In this document: piece after piece, positions 24,859 to 33,137 of the stretch
How the letters are laid out: each line of letters starts with the position of its first letter
Numbering within the stretch: the stretch's first letter is position 1
Assembly (NCBI GenBank): GCA_039810085.1
Contig: JBDHWG010000023.1
Span: 21,365 to 85,364, forward strand
Origin: JBDHWG01 sp039810085
GTDB taxonomy: Bacteria > Chloroflexota > Anaerolineae > Epilineales > JAHCIE01
DNA length: 64,000 nucleotides
Reading direction: 5' to 3'
Made by a program: the position numbers and the translations under genes
Notes under the pieces: model-generated
The model's input: the letters and a program-made list of their open reading frames with translations, nothing else
The model's database searches: none
What the model was told of the DNA's origin: nothing

Positions 24859-26001
24859 TTACCCCCGCTCGGTGCGGTTGCGCCGGCGGTCGTCGTGGCG
24901 CTCCACGGCGAGATGCACCAGCCGTCGGCATAGCTCGGCGTAGCCCACGCCGCTCGCCTCCCACAGCCGGGCGTACATGCTCGTCGGCGTGAAGCCGGGC
25001 ATGGTGTTGATCTCGCTCAGCCACAACTCGCCCGTCTGCCGGTCCAGCAGGAAGTCCACCCGGCTCAGGCCGCTGCCGTCGACGGCCTTGAACGCTGCCA
25101 CCGCCAGCCGCCGCACCGCGTCCGTCGTCGCCTGGGGCAGCCGCGCCGGGATGACGAGGCACGTCTCCTCGTCGATGTACTTGGCGTCGTAGTCGTACCA
25201 CTCGCGGGCCGGGATAATCTCGCCGGGTAGGGAGACATCGGGGTCGTCGTTGCCCAGTACCGAAACCTCGATCTCGCGCGCGTCGATGCCCTGCTCGACC
25301 ACGATCTTGCGGTCGTAGCTCGCCGCCAGGTCCAGCGCGGCCCGCAGCTCGCTCGCGTCGCGCACCTTGGAGATGCCGACCGACGAGCCGCTGTTGGCGG
25401 GCTTGACGAACACGGGGTAGCGCAGCGCCGCCTCGACCTGGGCGACGAACGCGTCGGGGTTCGTCTCCCACTGGCGGCGCGGGATCGTCAGGTAGGGGAC
25501 GATGGGCAGCCCGGCGGCGGTGAACACCGTCTTCATCATCGCCTTGTCCATGCCCACCGCCGACGCCATCACCCCGCAGCCGACGTAGGCCACGTCGGCC
25601 ATGTCCAGCAGCCCCTGCACCGTGCCATCCTCGCCATACGTGCCATGCAGCACCGGGAAGATGACGTCCAGGCCCGCCAGGCGCGGCGCGCCCTGGGCGG
25701 CGACGGCGTGCCCGCCCCGCTCCAAGCGCATCAGCTCGCCAGGGTGCGACGGGTCGGGCAGGAGGGCGACGGGGGCGGAGCCTGCTGGCGTGCCGTCGCT
25801 GAGCGCCTGCCACGGGTCGCCGCCGGCGATCCACTGCCCGTCGCGGGTGATGCCGATGGGGACCACCTCGACATCGTCGCCCTGGAGGTTGTCCATGACG
25901 GCGCGGGCCGACGCGAGGGAGACGTCGTGCTCGGTGGAGCGCCCGCCGAAGAGGACGCCCACGCGCAGTCGGCGCGGCGTCGGGTCAACGGTGTCGCTCA
26001 C
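24859..26001 (-). CDS. ddl: D-alanine--D-alanine ligase
   Basis: Ddl is an ATP-grasp enzyme joining two D-Ala for peptidoglycan. The 380-residue protein starts with GVLFGGRSTEHDVSLASA, which carries the GGxSxEH substrate motif. It also contains VFPVLHGTYGEDGTVQG, KPANSGSSVGISKV and LWLSEINTMPGFTPTSMY, matching ATP and metal binding. The GTG start overlaps the stop of the zinc-finger gene (GTGA), giving translational coupling. Confidence 0.96.
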   Translation of the reverse strand: MSDTVDPTPRRLRVGVLFGGRSTEHDVSLASARAVMDNLQGDDVEVVPIGITRDGQWIAGGDPWQALSDGTPAGSAPVALLPDPSHPGELMRLERGGHAVAAQGAPRLAGLDVIFPVLHGTYGEDGTVQGLLDMADVAYVGCGVMASAVGMDKAMMKTVFTAAGLPIVPYLTIPRRQWETNPDAFVAQVEAALRYPVFVKPANSGSSVGISKVRDASELRAALDLAASYDRKIVVEQGIDAREIEVSVLGNDDPDVSLPGEIIPAREWYDYDAKYIDEETCLVIPARLPQATTDAVRRLAVAAFKAVDGSGLSRVDFLLDRQTGELWLSEINTMPGFTPTSMYARLWEASGVGYAELCRRLVHLAVERHDDRRRNRTERG

Positions 26002-26210
26002 GACGGCGTCTCCGGCGTCTTCTTGGCGGCGTCGCCGGACTCAAGCTCTTGGAGCAGGCGGTAGTAGAGGACGACGCACTCGTTGCAGATGTAGGTATCG
26101 TGGACGCCGGGGATGAGGCGGGCCACCTGGCTCTGGGTCTTCTGGCAGAACGAGCACTGCTTCGTCCATCGTCCTGTCCCGCGTAATCGGTCGGCGGCGC
26201 TTTCAGGCAT
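25998..26210 (-). CDS. Small ClpX-type C4 zinc-finger protein
   Basis: The 70-residue protein has CSFCQK and YICNECVVLYYRLLQE, the C-x2-C...C-x2-C arrangement of the N-terminal zinc domain of ClpX, without any ATPase domain. In ClpX this fold dimerises and recruits substrates or adaptors. Here it may be a free adaptor. ATG 26210 is supported by AAGGAT upstream. The stop overlaps the ddl start. Confidence 0.82.
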   Translation of the reverse strand: MPESAADRLRGTGRWTKQCSFCQKTQSQVARLIPGVHDTYICNECVVLYYRLLQELESGDAAKKTPETPS

Positions 26211-26229
26211 GATAACTATCCTTTTATCC

Positions 26230-26340
26230 GTCATTGCGAGCGAAGCGAAGCAATCCCCCGCCCTCACGAAGGACCGTCCAGCGCGAGATTGCTTCGTCGG
26301 CAGGGGGCTATCGCCCCCCGCACCCCGTTCTCGCAATGAC
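26230..26340. repeat. Family A palindromic repeat
   Basis: GTCATTGCGAGCGAAGCG opens and TTCTCGCAATGAC closes the element, with GAAGCAATCCCCC and GAGATTGCTTCGTCGG inner arms. It fills the gap between divergent genes. Confidence 0.88.
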
Positions 26341-26399
26341 GACCTATCTGGTAGACATCAGGGTATTCTAGCCATATCGAGGAAGCGGGTCAACCGTGC

Positions 26400-26405
26400 T
26401 ATAAT
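26400..26405 (+). promoter_or_regulatory. -10 element (TGC TATAAT) of rnz, giving a leaderless or near-leaderless mRNA
   Basis: TATAAT with an upstream TGC ends only 7 nt before ATG 26413. No Shine-Dalgarno sequence fits, and transcription from the usual distance would begin at or next to the A of ATG. A -35 is not obvious. Confidence 0.5.
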
Positions 26406-26412
26406 TGACCCC

Positions 26413-27363
26413 ATGTTTGAACTCGTCTTCCTCGGCACAGCCGCGTCGGCGCCCTCGGCGTGGCGCAATCTCCCATCCACCCTCGTGTTCCACGAAGACC
26501 GCCGCTTCATCGTGGACGTCGGCGAGGGCACCCAGCGCCAGCTTCTCAAGAGCGGCGTCGGCTTCAAGCGGCTCAACACCGTCCTGCTCACCCACGGCCA
26601 CCTGGACCACATCCTCGGCCTGGGCGGCCTCATCTCGACCTTCGCCCGCTGGGAGGCCATCGACACCTTCGACATCTACGGCGGCCGCGCCACGCTGGAG
26701 CGCGTGCGCGACCTCATGAAGGTGGTCATTCGCGGCGGCGAGGTCAAGGTCAAAATCAACCTTGTGGAGCTGGAGCCGGGCGTCATCCTCCAGGCCAAGG
26801 GGTTTAGCGTCGCGGCGTTTCCGGTCAACCACCGGGGCGGGTCCTCGTTCGGCTTCGCCTTCGACGAGCCGCCGCGCCGCCCGTTCCTGGCCGACGAGGC
26901 GACGCGCCTGGGCGTGCCGGCCGGCCCGGAGCGGCGCGACCTCGTCGCCGGCCGCCCCATCACCCTCGCCAACGGCGTCACCGTCCAGCCCGACCAGGTG
27001 CTCGGCCCGGAGATTCCCGGCGTGCGCGTCGTCTACATCGGCGACGTGACGCGGCCGGAGGGGCTGGTCGAGGCGGCGGCGGGGGCGGATGCCCTGGTCA
27101 TCGAGGCGACGTTCGCCGGCGCCGACGTGGAGTTGGCGCGCAGCTTCGGCCACCTGACGGCGACCGAGTCGGCGGAGATCGCCCGGGCGGCGGGCGTGCG
27201 GCAGCTCTACCTGACCCACATCTCGCGCCGCTACAACGGGCGCGAGCTAGAGGCCGAGGCGCGGGCCGTCTTCCCCAACACCATCGTCGTCGAGGACCTG
27301 GACCACTACCGCGTCACCCGCGACGACCCCCGGAAGCGGGTGCGCGTTACCGACGACGGGTAG
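26413..27363 (+). CDS. rnz: Ribonuclease Z (tRNase Z)
   Basis: This metallo-beta-lactamase endonuclease trims tRNA 3' ends. The 316-residue protein has FLGTAASAPSAWRN at the N-terminus, the zinc motif LTHGHLDHILGL, FPVNHRGGSSFGFAF, YIGDVTRPEG and FGHLTATESAEIA, plus LYLTHISRRYNG near the end, all as in RNase Z. The start is set by sequence match at ATG 26413, with no ribosome-binding site. Four bases separate it from the next gene. Confidence 0.95.
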   Translation: MFELVFLGTAASAPSAWRNLPSTLVFHEDRRFIVDVGEGTQRQLLKSGVGFKRLNTVLLTHGHLDHILGLGGLISTFARWEAIDTFDIYGGRATLERVRDLMKVVIRGGEVKVKINLVELEPGVILQAKGFSVAAFPVNHRGGSSFGFAFDEPPRRPFLADEATRLGVPAGPERRDLVAGRPITLANGVTVQPDQVLGPEIPGVRVVYIGDVTRPEGLVEAAAGADALVIEATFAGADVELARSFGHLTATESAEIARAAGVRQLYLTHISRRYNGRELEAEARAVFPNTIVVEDLDHYRVTRDDPRKRVRVTDDG

Positions 27364-27367
27364 GCCC

Positions 27368-28654
27368 ATGCCGGCGATTGCCATCGAGCTGGCCGTCCTG
27401 CTGCTGCTTGTGATTCTCAACGGCCTCTTCGCCATGGCGGAGATGGCCGTTGTGTCTTCGCGCAAAGCGCGCCTCCAGCAGCGCGCCGAGGCGGGCGACC
27501 GGGGGGCGATGGCGGCGCTGCGCCTGGCCGAGAACCCCGACCGCTTCCTGTCCACCGTCCAGGTCGGCATCACCCTCATCGGCATCCTGGCGGGCGCGTT
27601 CGGCGGCGCGACGCTAGCGGCGACAATCGCGCCCTGGCTCGCGCCGTATCTGGGGGCAACCAGCCAGGCCGTCGCCGCGCTGGTCGTCGTCCTGCTGACG
27701 ACCTACCTGTCGCTGGTCATCGGCGAGCTTGTGCCGAAGCGCCTGGCGCTCCAGAACCCGGAGCGCATCGCCGCCCGCGTCGCCCGGCCGATGACGCTGC
27801 TCAGCCGCCTCGCCGCGCCCATCATCGGGCTGCTCGCGCCGTCGAGTACCCTGCTGCTGCGGCTGATGGGCGTGCGCCCCTCGGCGGACCCGCCGGTCAC
27901 GGAGGAGGAGATTCGCCTGCTCATCGAGGAGGGGACGGAGGCGGGCGTGTTCGCGGCGGCCGAGCAGGACATGATGGAGAGCGTCATCCGCCTGGGCGAC
28001 CAGCGCGTCAGCGATTTGATGACGCCGCGCACCGAACTCGTCTGGCTCGACGTCGAGGACCCGCCGGAGGAGCACTGGCGCACCATCGACGCGCACCACC
28101 ATTCCCAGTACCCGGTCATCGAAGGCTCGCCCGACCGCGTCCTCGGCATCGCGGCGCTGAAGGACCTGTGGCCGGACAAACCCGGCGACCCCATCGACGT
28201 GCGCAAGGCAACGACGGCAGCGCTGTTCGTGCCGGAGACGCTGCTGGCGCTGAGCCTGCTGGACACGTTCCGCCAGAGCGGGGCGCGCGTCGCCATCGTC
28301 ACCGACGAGTACGGCGGCACCCAGGGCCTGGTGAGCGTGACGGATGTCCTGCGCGCCATCGTCGGCGAGGTGGCCGCCAGCCCCATCGGGGAGCCGCGGG
28401 CGGTTCAGCGCGACGACGGCTCGTGGCTCATCGACGGCGGGCTGAGCATCGACGAGCTGCGCGAGATCGTGGCCGTGGGCCAGCTGCCGGGCGAGGCGCG
28501 CGGCGACTTCCAGACCCTCGGCGGCTTCGTCATGGCCCAGCTGGGGCGCGTGCCCCGCGCCGGCGAGGGCTTCGCGTGGCAGGGCTTTCAGTTCGAGGTG
28601 ATGGACATGGACGGGCTGCGCGTGGACAAGGTGCTGGTCACGCCGCCCCACTAG
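27368..28654 (+). CDS. CNNM/CorC-like membrane protein with CBS domains
   Basis: The protein has 428 residues. A DUF21 membrane region (helices about 5-25, 55-75, 90-115, 125-150; VIGELVPKRLALQNPERIA) leads into two CBS domains (about 205-335; SDLMTPRTELVWLD, VAIVTDEYGGTQGLVSVTDV) and a C-terminal CorC/HlyC domain (GDFQTLGGFVMAQLGRVPRAG). The family exports Mg2+ or Co2+ or regulates ion efflux. It is translationally close to rnz. Confidence 0.92.
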   Translation: MPAIAIELAVLLLLVILNGLFAMAEMAVVSSRKARLQQRAEAGDRGAMAALRLAENPDRFLSTVQVGITLIGILAGAFGGATLAATIAPWLAPYLGATSQAVAALVVVLLTTYLSLVIGELVPKRLALQNPERIAARVARPMTLLSRLAAPIIGLLAPSSTLLLRLMGVRPSADPPVTEEEIRLLIEEGTEAGVFAAAEQDMMESVIRLGDQRVSDLMTPRTELVWLDVEDPPEEHWRTIDAHHHSQYPVIEGSPDRVLGIAALKDLWPDKPGDPIDVRKATTAALFVPETLLALSLLDTFRQSGARVAIVTDEYGGTQGLVSVTDVLRAIVGEVAASPIGEPRAVQRDDGSWLIDGGLSIDELREIVAVGQLPGEARGDFQTLGGFVMAQLGRVPRAGEGFAWQGFQFEVMDMDGLRVDKVLVTPPH

Positions 28655-28661
28655 CGGGAAA

Positions 28662-28723
28662 GACACAACGGCCTGATTGCGTTGGGAGTACGCAGCCAGG
28701 CCGTTGTGTCTGAGAGTTTTTTT
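28662..28723. terminator. Terminator and conserved element, copy 2
   Basis: GACACAACGGCCTG and CAGGCCGTTGTGTC form a 14-bp stem (28662-28675 / 28697-28710), followed by TTTTTTT at 28717-28723. The next ~45 bp to 28767 nearly match the sequence after the 24.7 kb terminator. It sits between convergent genes. Confidence 0.82.
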
Positions 28724-28810
28724 CTGAGAGGTCGGTGGAGGTTAGTCACCGTTAGTGTGTAGTCTACAGGAGGCAGCTTAAGCCAGCATTAGGCCAGCTT
28801 AAAGCGCAGA

Positions 28811-29641
28811 TTAGTCTTTCTCCTGGATCGAAAAACGGTAGACCTCGTAGCGCACCTCCTCATCGAAGCCGACCTTCTCCGCCACGCGCCGCGACGGTAG
28901 GTTCTCCTCCAGGCAGTGCCAGTGTACGCGCAGGCCGCGCCCCAGGCACGCCTCGGCGCACGCCGCCGCCGTTCGCTTCGCCAGGCCGCGCCCCCGGTAG
29001 TCCGGCGCCGTCGCCAGCCCTAGCTCGTAGTCCTTGCCGCTCACGAACACCGACAAACACCAGCTGGCGATGGTCTCCCCGTACACCACGCAGTAGCCGA
29101 CACCCTTCGCCTCGAACGCATCGAGCGACGGCCAGAACGAGAGCACCCAGCCGCGCGCCTGGTCGGCGTTCTCCATGTCCTCCCCCTCTAGCAGCGACGC
29201 CGTGAGGGGACGCATCTCGGAGCCGGGCGGCATGCCGATGCGCCAGTTCCAGGCGAGGTTTTCGAGGATGTAGTAGTACCGGGCGACCTTGTGCGGCCCC
29301 CACCCCTTGAGCACCATCGTCTCGATCATCGGCTCCCAGGCCGGGCGGTCGTAGTGCAGCGAGAGGAACGGAATGCCGCGCCGCCGGGCGTCGGGCACGA
29401 TGTCGTCGCGAATGGCGGCGGCCAGGCGCTCGTTGAACGCGAGATTGGCCGAGTCGCCGGCGACGAGCATGGCGTCCTGCATGTCCCAGATGAAGGCGGT
29501 CATGGGGCGCTCGGCGTCGTCGGCGAAGACCCAGCCGGGCGTGTTGCCGTCGATGACCGAGCCGACGACGATGTTGTAGCGCAGCGGCTCAAAGATAGCG
29601 CGCACCTGTGCATATTGGTCTGGTGCAAGTTTGTGCAGCAT
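28811..29641 (-). CDS. GNAT-family N-acetyltransferase
   Basis: The 276-residue protein has its acetyl-CoA binding motif A at about 215-245 (APDYRGRGLAKRTAAACAEA), with downstream SRRVAEKVGF helix-strand. The N-terminal ~140 residues resemble the extra domain of the two-domain 'GNAT acetyltransferase' family. It likely N-acetylates a small molecule or antibiotic-like amine. The start follows GGAGACACAAC. It ends convergent to the CorC-like gene. Confidence 0.82.
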   Translation of the reverse strand: MLHKLAPDQYAQVRAIFEPLRYNIVVGSVIDGNTPGWVFADDAERPMTAFIWDMQDAMLVAGDSANLAFNERLAAAIRDDIVPDARRRGIPFLSLHYDRPAWEPMIETMVLKGWGPHKVARYYYILENLAWNWRIGMPPGSEMRPLTASLLEGEDMENADQARGWVLSFWPSLDAFEAKGVGYCVVYGETIASWCLSVFVSGKDYELGLATAPDYRGRGLAKRTAAACAEACLGRGLRVHWHCLEENLPSRRVAEKVGFDEEVRYEVYRFSIQEKD

Positions 29642-29666
29642 GTTGTGTCTCCGTGGCTACTCTTTC

Positions 29667-30509
29667 TCACGGCGTGAAGGCGGGCGCTTTGCCGTCGAGG
29701 ATGCCCTGGAGGCGCTCCTCGACGCGGTGGACCGAGTCGTCGTCGTGGGTGAGGATGTAGAAGCGCTCCTCGCGGATGGCCTGGAACACCTTGTCGGCGG
29801 CTTCCTCCGGCTGGATGCCCGACGCCAGGGCCTGCTGGATCAGGTTGTAGAAGAACAGGTCCGTCGGCGTCGGCTGGGCTGGCGGGTTCGCTAACTCGGC
29901 CGGGCGGCTGCGCTCCGCCTCGATGATGCGCGTCTGCACCCAGCTCGGGCAGAGAACCGAGACCTTGACCGGCGCGTTGCGCTGCGCCAGGGCGAAGTAC
30001 GTGTTCTCCGACAGGGCGACGACGGCGTGCTTCGTCACGTGATACGCCGCGTTGGGGTGGTAGGCGATCAGCCCGGCCAGGGACGCGGTGTTGACGATGT
30101 GCGCCGGCTCGTTCTGGGCGAGCATGATGGGCGTGAAGATTTTGACGCCGTGGATAGGCCCCCACAGGTTGACGCCCATCACCCACTCCCAGTCGTTCCA
30201 CGTCGTGTCCCACGGCGTGATGCCCGCGCCGACGCCGGCGTTGTTGAACAGCAAGTGTACCTTGCCGAACGCGGCCAGCGTCTTGTCGGCGAGGGCCTGC
30301 ACGTCGTCGCGCTTCGAGACGTCGGTGCGCACATGGAGGACCTCCGTCCCGCCGTCCTTCAGCGCCGCCGCCATCTGCGCCAGCCCGGCCTCGTCCACGT
30401 CGGCCAGGACGACGCGCATGCCCTCCTGGGCGCACCGCCGCGCGAGCGCCTGCCCAATGCCGCTGGCCGCGCCGGTGACGACGGCGACCTTGCCCTTGAA
30501 ATCGTTCAT
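29667..30509 (-). CDS. SDR-family oxidoreductase
   Basis: The 280-residue classical SDR has TGAASGIG near residue 12, LLFNNAGVG near 85, the catalytic Ser in IVNTASLAG and YHVTK near 165. An extra C-terminal segment (about 210-280; TPTDLFFYNLIQQALASG, EERFYILTHDD) is typical of SDRs annotated as short-chain alcohol dehydrogenases for lipids. The ATG overlaps the upstream hydrolase stop by 4 nt, so they form an operon. Confidence 0.88.
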   Translation of the reverse strand: MNDFKGKVAVVTGAASGIGQALARRCAQEGMRVVLADVDEAGLAQMAAALKDGGTEVLHVRTDVSKRDDVQALADKTLAAFGKVHLLFNNAGVGAGITPWDTTWNDWEWVMGVNLWGPIHGVKIFTPIMLAQNEPAHIVNTASLAGLIAYHPNAAYHVTKHAVVALSENTYFALAQRNAPVKVSVLCPSWVQTRIIEAERSRPAELANPPAQPTPTDLFFYNLIQQALASGIQPEEAADKVFQAIREERFYILTHDDDSVHRVEERLQGILDGKAPAFTP

Positions 30510-31339
30510 GTTGAGCCTCGTGTCGATTCGATGTCGTGGAAGAAGTTTAGCACAATCTGGTTGAACTCGTCAGGCTGCTCCATGTTCGGCAGGTGCGCCG
30601 TGTTCGGCATAAGGACGACCTTCGCGCCCGCGATGCGCTCGCCCATGACCTTCGCGGCCCCTTGGATGTACGGCACGTCGCGGTCGCCGTAGATGACGAG
30701 GACGGGCAGGCGCAGCTCGCCCAGGCGCTCGGCCGCCGGCGGCTGCATCGCCTTGGGCGTGCCCTCGGCATGGCGGGTCAGCGCCAGGGCGTGGCGGTTC
30801 ATCGCCGCCATCTTCGCCCGCGCTTCCTGGTTGACGTCGCCTGGCGCGCGGCCCTCGCCGTCGAACCACACCTGCGTCTCCAGCTCCAGGAACTTCTCCC
30901 ACTCGCCGTTCTTCGCCGCTGCTTCGATCTCGTTGAACTTGGCCGGCATGGGCACGTCGAGGTCGAGGCCGCTGGGGCCGCTGCCGACCATGACCAGCGC
31001 CGCCGCCATCGCCGGGTGCTCCAGGGCGAAGTCCATGCACGTCCCGCCGCCCATGGAGCAGCCGACCAGGTAGGCGCGCTCGACGCCGAGGAACCCGAGC
31101 AGGGCGTAGAGGTCGTCGCGGTTGGCGTACTCGGCGGCGACCGGCTCGGTGTTGCCGAAGCCGCGCAGGTCGAAGCGGATGGCGCGGTAGCGCGCGGCGA
31201 ACACCGGGAACTGGTCATCCCACATGCGCCGGTCGGCGACGCCGGCGTGGACGAACACCACGGGCATCCCCTCCCCGGCGACCTCGTAGTACATCCGCGC
31301 CCCGTTAATCTCCGCGTAGCCGCTTGTATTCTCCGGCAT
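30506..31339 (-). CDS. Alpha/beta hydrolase
   Basis: The 277-residue protein has an oxyanion-hole region VVFVHAGVADRRMW, nucleophile elbow GCSMGG (Ser about residue 98), an acid in YGDRDVPY and catalytic His in PNTAHLPNME. This fits haloalkane dehalogenase-, epoxide hydrolase- or 3-oxoadipate enol-lactonase-like hydrolases. The substrate is unknown. ATG 31339 is preceded by GAGGAGGTAGCC. Its stop overlaps the downstream SDR start. Confidence 0.88.
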   Translation of the reverse strand: MPENTSGYAEINGARMYYEVAGEGMPVVFVHAGVADRRMWDDQFPVFAARYRAIRFDLRGFGNTEPVAAEYANRDDLYALLGFLGVERAYLVGCSMGGGTCMDFALEHPAMAAALVMVGSGPSGLDLDVPMPAKFNEIEAAAKNGEWEKFLELETQVWFDGEGRAPGDVNQEARAKMAAMNRHALALTRHAEGTPKAMQPPAAERLGELRLPVLVIYGDRDVPYIQGAAKVMGERIAGAKVVLMPNTAHLPNMEQPDEFNQIVLNFFHDIESTRGST

Positions 31340-31371
31340 GGCTACCTCCTCGTTAAACGACGTTGCAAGAC

Positions 31372-32271
31372 TCACTTCAGGAGCGAGAGCAGGCGGTCGG
31401 GGTAGTCCGTGTTGATGGCCTCGACGTGCATGGCGAGGATGCGCCGCATGTCCTCGACCTCGTCAATCGTCCACGGCTGCACCGGCAGGTTGCGGTTCTG
31501 CGCGGCGTCCAGGAAGCGCGGCGTCAGGACGTGGATGCCGCCGCTGACCTCGGGAACCTGGAGCGAGTTGTACGCCGGCGTGAGGACGCGCTCCAGGGAG
31601 AGGCGGCTGAGGACGTAGAACAGCAGCACCTCGTTCTGTGTCGCCGACGTCGCTACCTCGGGGCACGCCCGGCGGAAGGCGGTCATGCTGTCGCTGCCGA
31701 AGCTGCTGACGAGCACCTTGTCCGCCATGTGGTAGCGGCGCACCAGGGCGCAGAACGCCTCGGGCGTCCCGGCCGGGCTGTCCTTGATTTCGAGGCCCAT
31801 GCGCATGTTCGGGAACGCCTGGAACACCTCCTCGACCGTCGGCACGGTCAGGCCCTGGCCGCGATAGGGGAACGTCTGCCCGCCGTCGGTCGTGAAGGTG
31901 TAGCCCGCGTCGAGCGCCTTGATTTCGGCCAGCGTCAGGTCGGCGACGGGGCCGCGGCCGTCGGTCGTGCGGTCCACCGTGTCGTCGTGCATCAGCACCA
32001 GCACGCCGTCCCGCGTCAGGTGCATGTCCGAGTCGAGCACGTCGGCGCCGATGTCCGCCGCGTGGCGCAACGCTTCCAGCGTGTTTTCCGGCCGGATGCC
32101 GCCGCCGCCCTGGTGGGCGAAGACGAGGGGCGTGTGCTCGCCGGGGCGTGCGGCGAACCAGGGATGGGCGGGCGCGGGCCGGGCGACCAGCGTCAGGACG
32201 ACATACGCGGCCAGCAGCAGCACCATGATGATGATGAGGGTAAAGCCCAGACGCCTTAGCCAGCTATTCAT
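31372..32271 (-). CDS. Glycerophosphodiester phosphodiesterase, membrane-anchored
   Basis: The 299-residue protein has an N-terminal membrane helix (about 7-27) followed by the GDPD fold. Motifs: VFAHQGGGGIRPENTLEAL (His and Glu), LDSDMHLTRDGVLVLMHDDTVDRTTDG (second His and Asp ligands), GLEIKD (Glu), and TIDEVEDM near the C-terminus. It hydrolyses glycerophosphodiesters to glycerol-3-phosphate plus an alcohol, probably outside the membrane. ATG 32271 is used. The frame continues upstream through a family C repeat, which is not thought to be coding. Confidence 0.88.
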   Translation of the reverse strand: MNSWLRRLGFTLIIIMVLLLAAYVVLTLVARPAPAHPWFAARPGEHTPLVFAHQGGGGIRPENTLEALRHAADIGADVLDSDMHLTRDGVLVLMHDDTVDRTTDGRGPVADLTLAEIKALDAGYTFTTDGGQTFPYRGQGLTVPTVEEVFQAFPNMRMGLEIKDSPAGTPEAFCALVRRYHMADKVLVSSFGSDSMTAFRRACPEVATSATQNEVLLFYVLSRLSLERVLTPAYNSLQVPEVSGGIHVLTPRFLDAAQNRNLPVQPWTIDEVEDMRRILAMHVEAINTDYPDRLLSLLK

Positions 32272-32287
32272 AGGGGGTGGGCCTTTG

Positions 32288-32385
32288 GACCACGAAGGCC
32301 GCGAAAACACGCGAAGAACGCGAAAGGAATCTCCTGGAGAGGGGCATTTCGCGTCTTTCGCGCCCTTTCGTGCCTTTCGTGGTCC
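32288..32385. repeat. Family C-like palindromic repeat (ACCACGAAGG type)
   Basis: ACCACGAAGGCCGCGAAAAC on the left is matched by CCTTTCGTGCCTTTCGTGGT on the right, with CGCGAAGAACGCGAAAGG and CGTCTTTCGCGCCCTTTCG inside. It fills the gap between rsmG and the GDPD gene. Confidence 0.82.
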
Positions 32386-32407
32386 GGCAGTGCATCTTTG
32401 GTCTTTC

Positions 32408-33124
32408 CTAGAGTGGCGCTTGGGACGGCAGCCCGGCGCGGCGCGGGTAGGCGGCCGGCGTCGGGCGCGTCTTGCCGATGATGACCAGGCTGCGCGGCGC
32501 GTCCAGGCCGGGCAGGCTATACTTGGCCAGGCGCGGCGCGGCGCCCCCCAGTGTCTTGATGGCTGCCTGCGCGCGTTCCACTTCCGCTTCGACGCGGCTC
32601 CCCTTCTGGGCAATGACGACGCCGCCGACGCGCGCGAGCGGCAGCAGGTACTCGGCCAGCACGGCCATGTCGGCGACGGCGCGGGCGAGGGCGACATCGA
32701 ACGCGGCGCGGTACGCCCCCGCCTGCCCCATGTCCTCGGCGCGGGCGTGCATCGCCGTCGCGTCGGCCAGCGCGAGGCGGCCGACCAGGTGGTCGAGGAA
32801 GCGCACCTTCTTGCCGACGGCGTCGGTCAGGGTCAGGCGCAGGTCGGGCCGGGCGATCTTGAGCGCCACGCCGGGCAGCCCCGCGCCGCTGCCCACGTCC
32901 ACGACGCGCGCCCCGTCCGGGAAGGCGTCCGGGCAGAGGGCCAGGGGCACGAGGGAGTCGAGGAAGTGCCCAACGCTGACGGCCTCGTAGTCGGTGATGC
33001 GCGTCAGGTTGAAGCGGCTGTTCCACGCGACAAGCTCGTGGTAGTACGTCTCGAATTGGGCGAGCTGCGCCGGGGTCAGGTCGATGCCCCGCGCCGCCGC
33101 CTCGGCCGCCAGCGTTTCCTGCAT
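32408..33124 (-). CDS. rsmG: 16S rRNA (guanine-527-N7)-methyltransferase RsmG
   Basis: RsmG (GidB) methylates G527 of 16S rRNA with S-adenosylmethionine. The 238-residue length is normal for the family. NSRFNLTRITDYEAVSVGHF and LDSLVPLA are in the N-terminal region. VVDVGSGAGLPGVALKIA is the SAM-binding motif I. GGAG sits 9-10 nt upstream of ATG 33124. The open frame continues upstream through the repeat array, but the family pattern starts at MQETLAAEA, so only that part is real protein. Confidence 0.94.
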   Translation of the reverse strand: MQETLAAEAAARGIDLTPAQLAQFETYYHELVAWNSRFNLTRITDYEAVSVGHFLDSLVPLALCPDAFPDGARVVDVGSGAGLPGVALKIARPDLRLTLTDAVGKKVRFLDHLVGRLALADATAMHARAEDMGQAGAYRAAFDVALARAVADMAVLAEYLLPLARVGGVVIAQKGSRVEAEVERAQAAIKTLGGAAPRLAKYSLPGLDAPRSLVIIGKTRPTPAAYPRRAGLPSQAPL

Positions 33125-33137
33125 TTCAAGTGACTCC

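Noticed and set aside
32272..32697. N-terminal extension of the GDPD protein
   Set aside because: The extra ~142 codons cross a palindromic repeat and the opposite frame of rsmG; the normal GDPD start with a membrane helix is at 32271.
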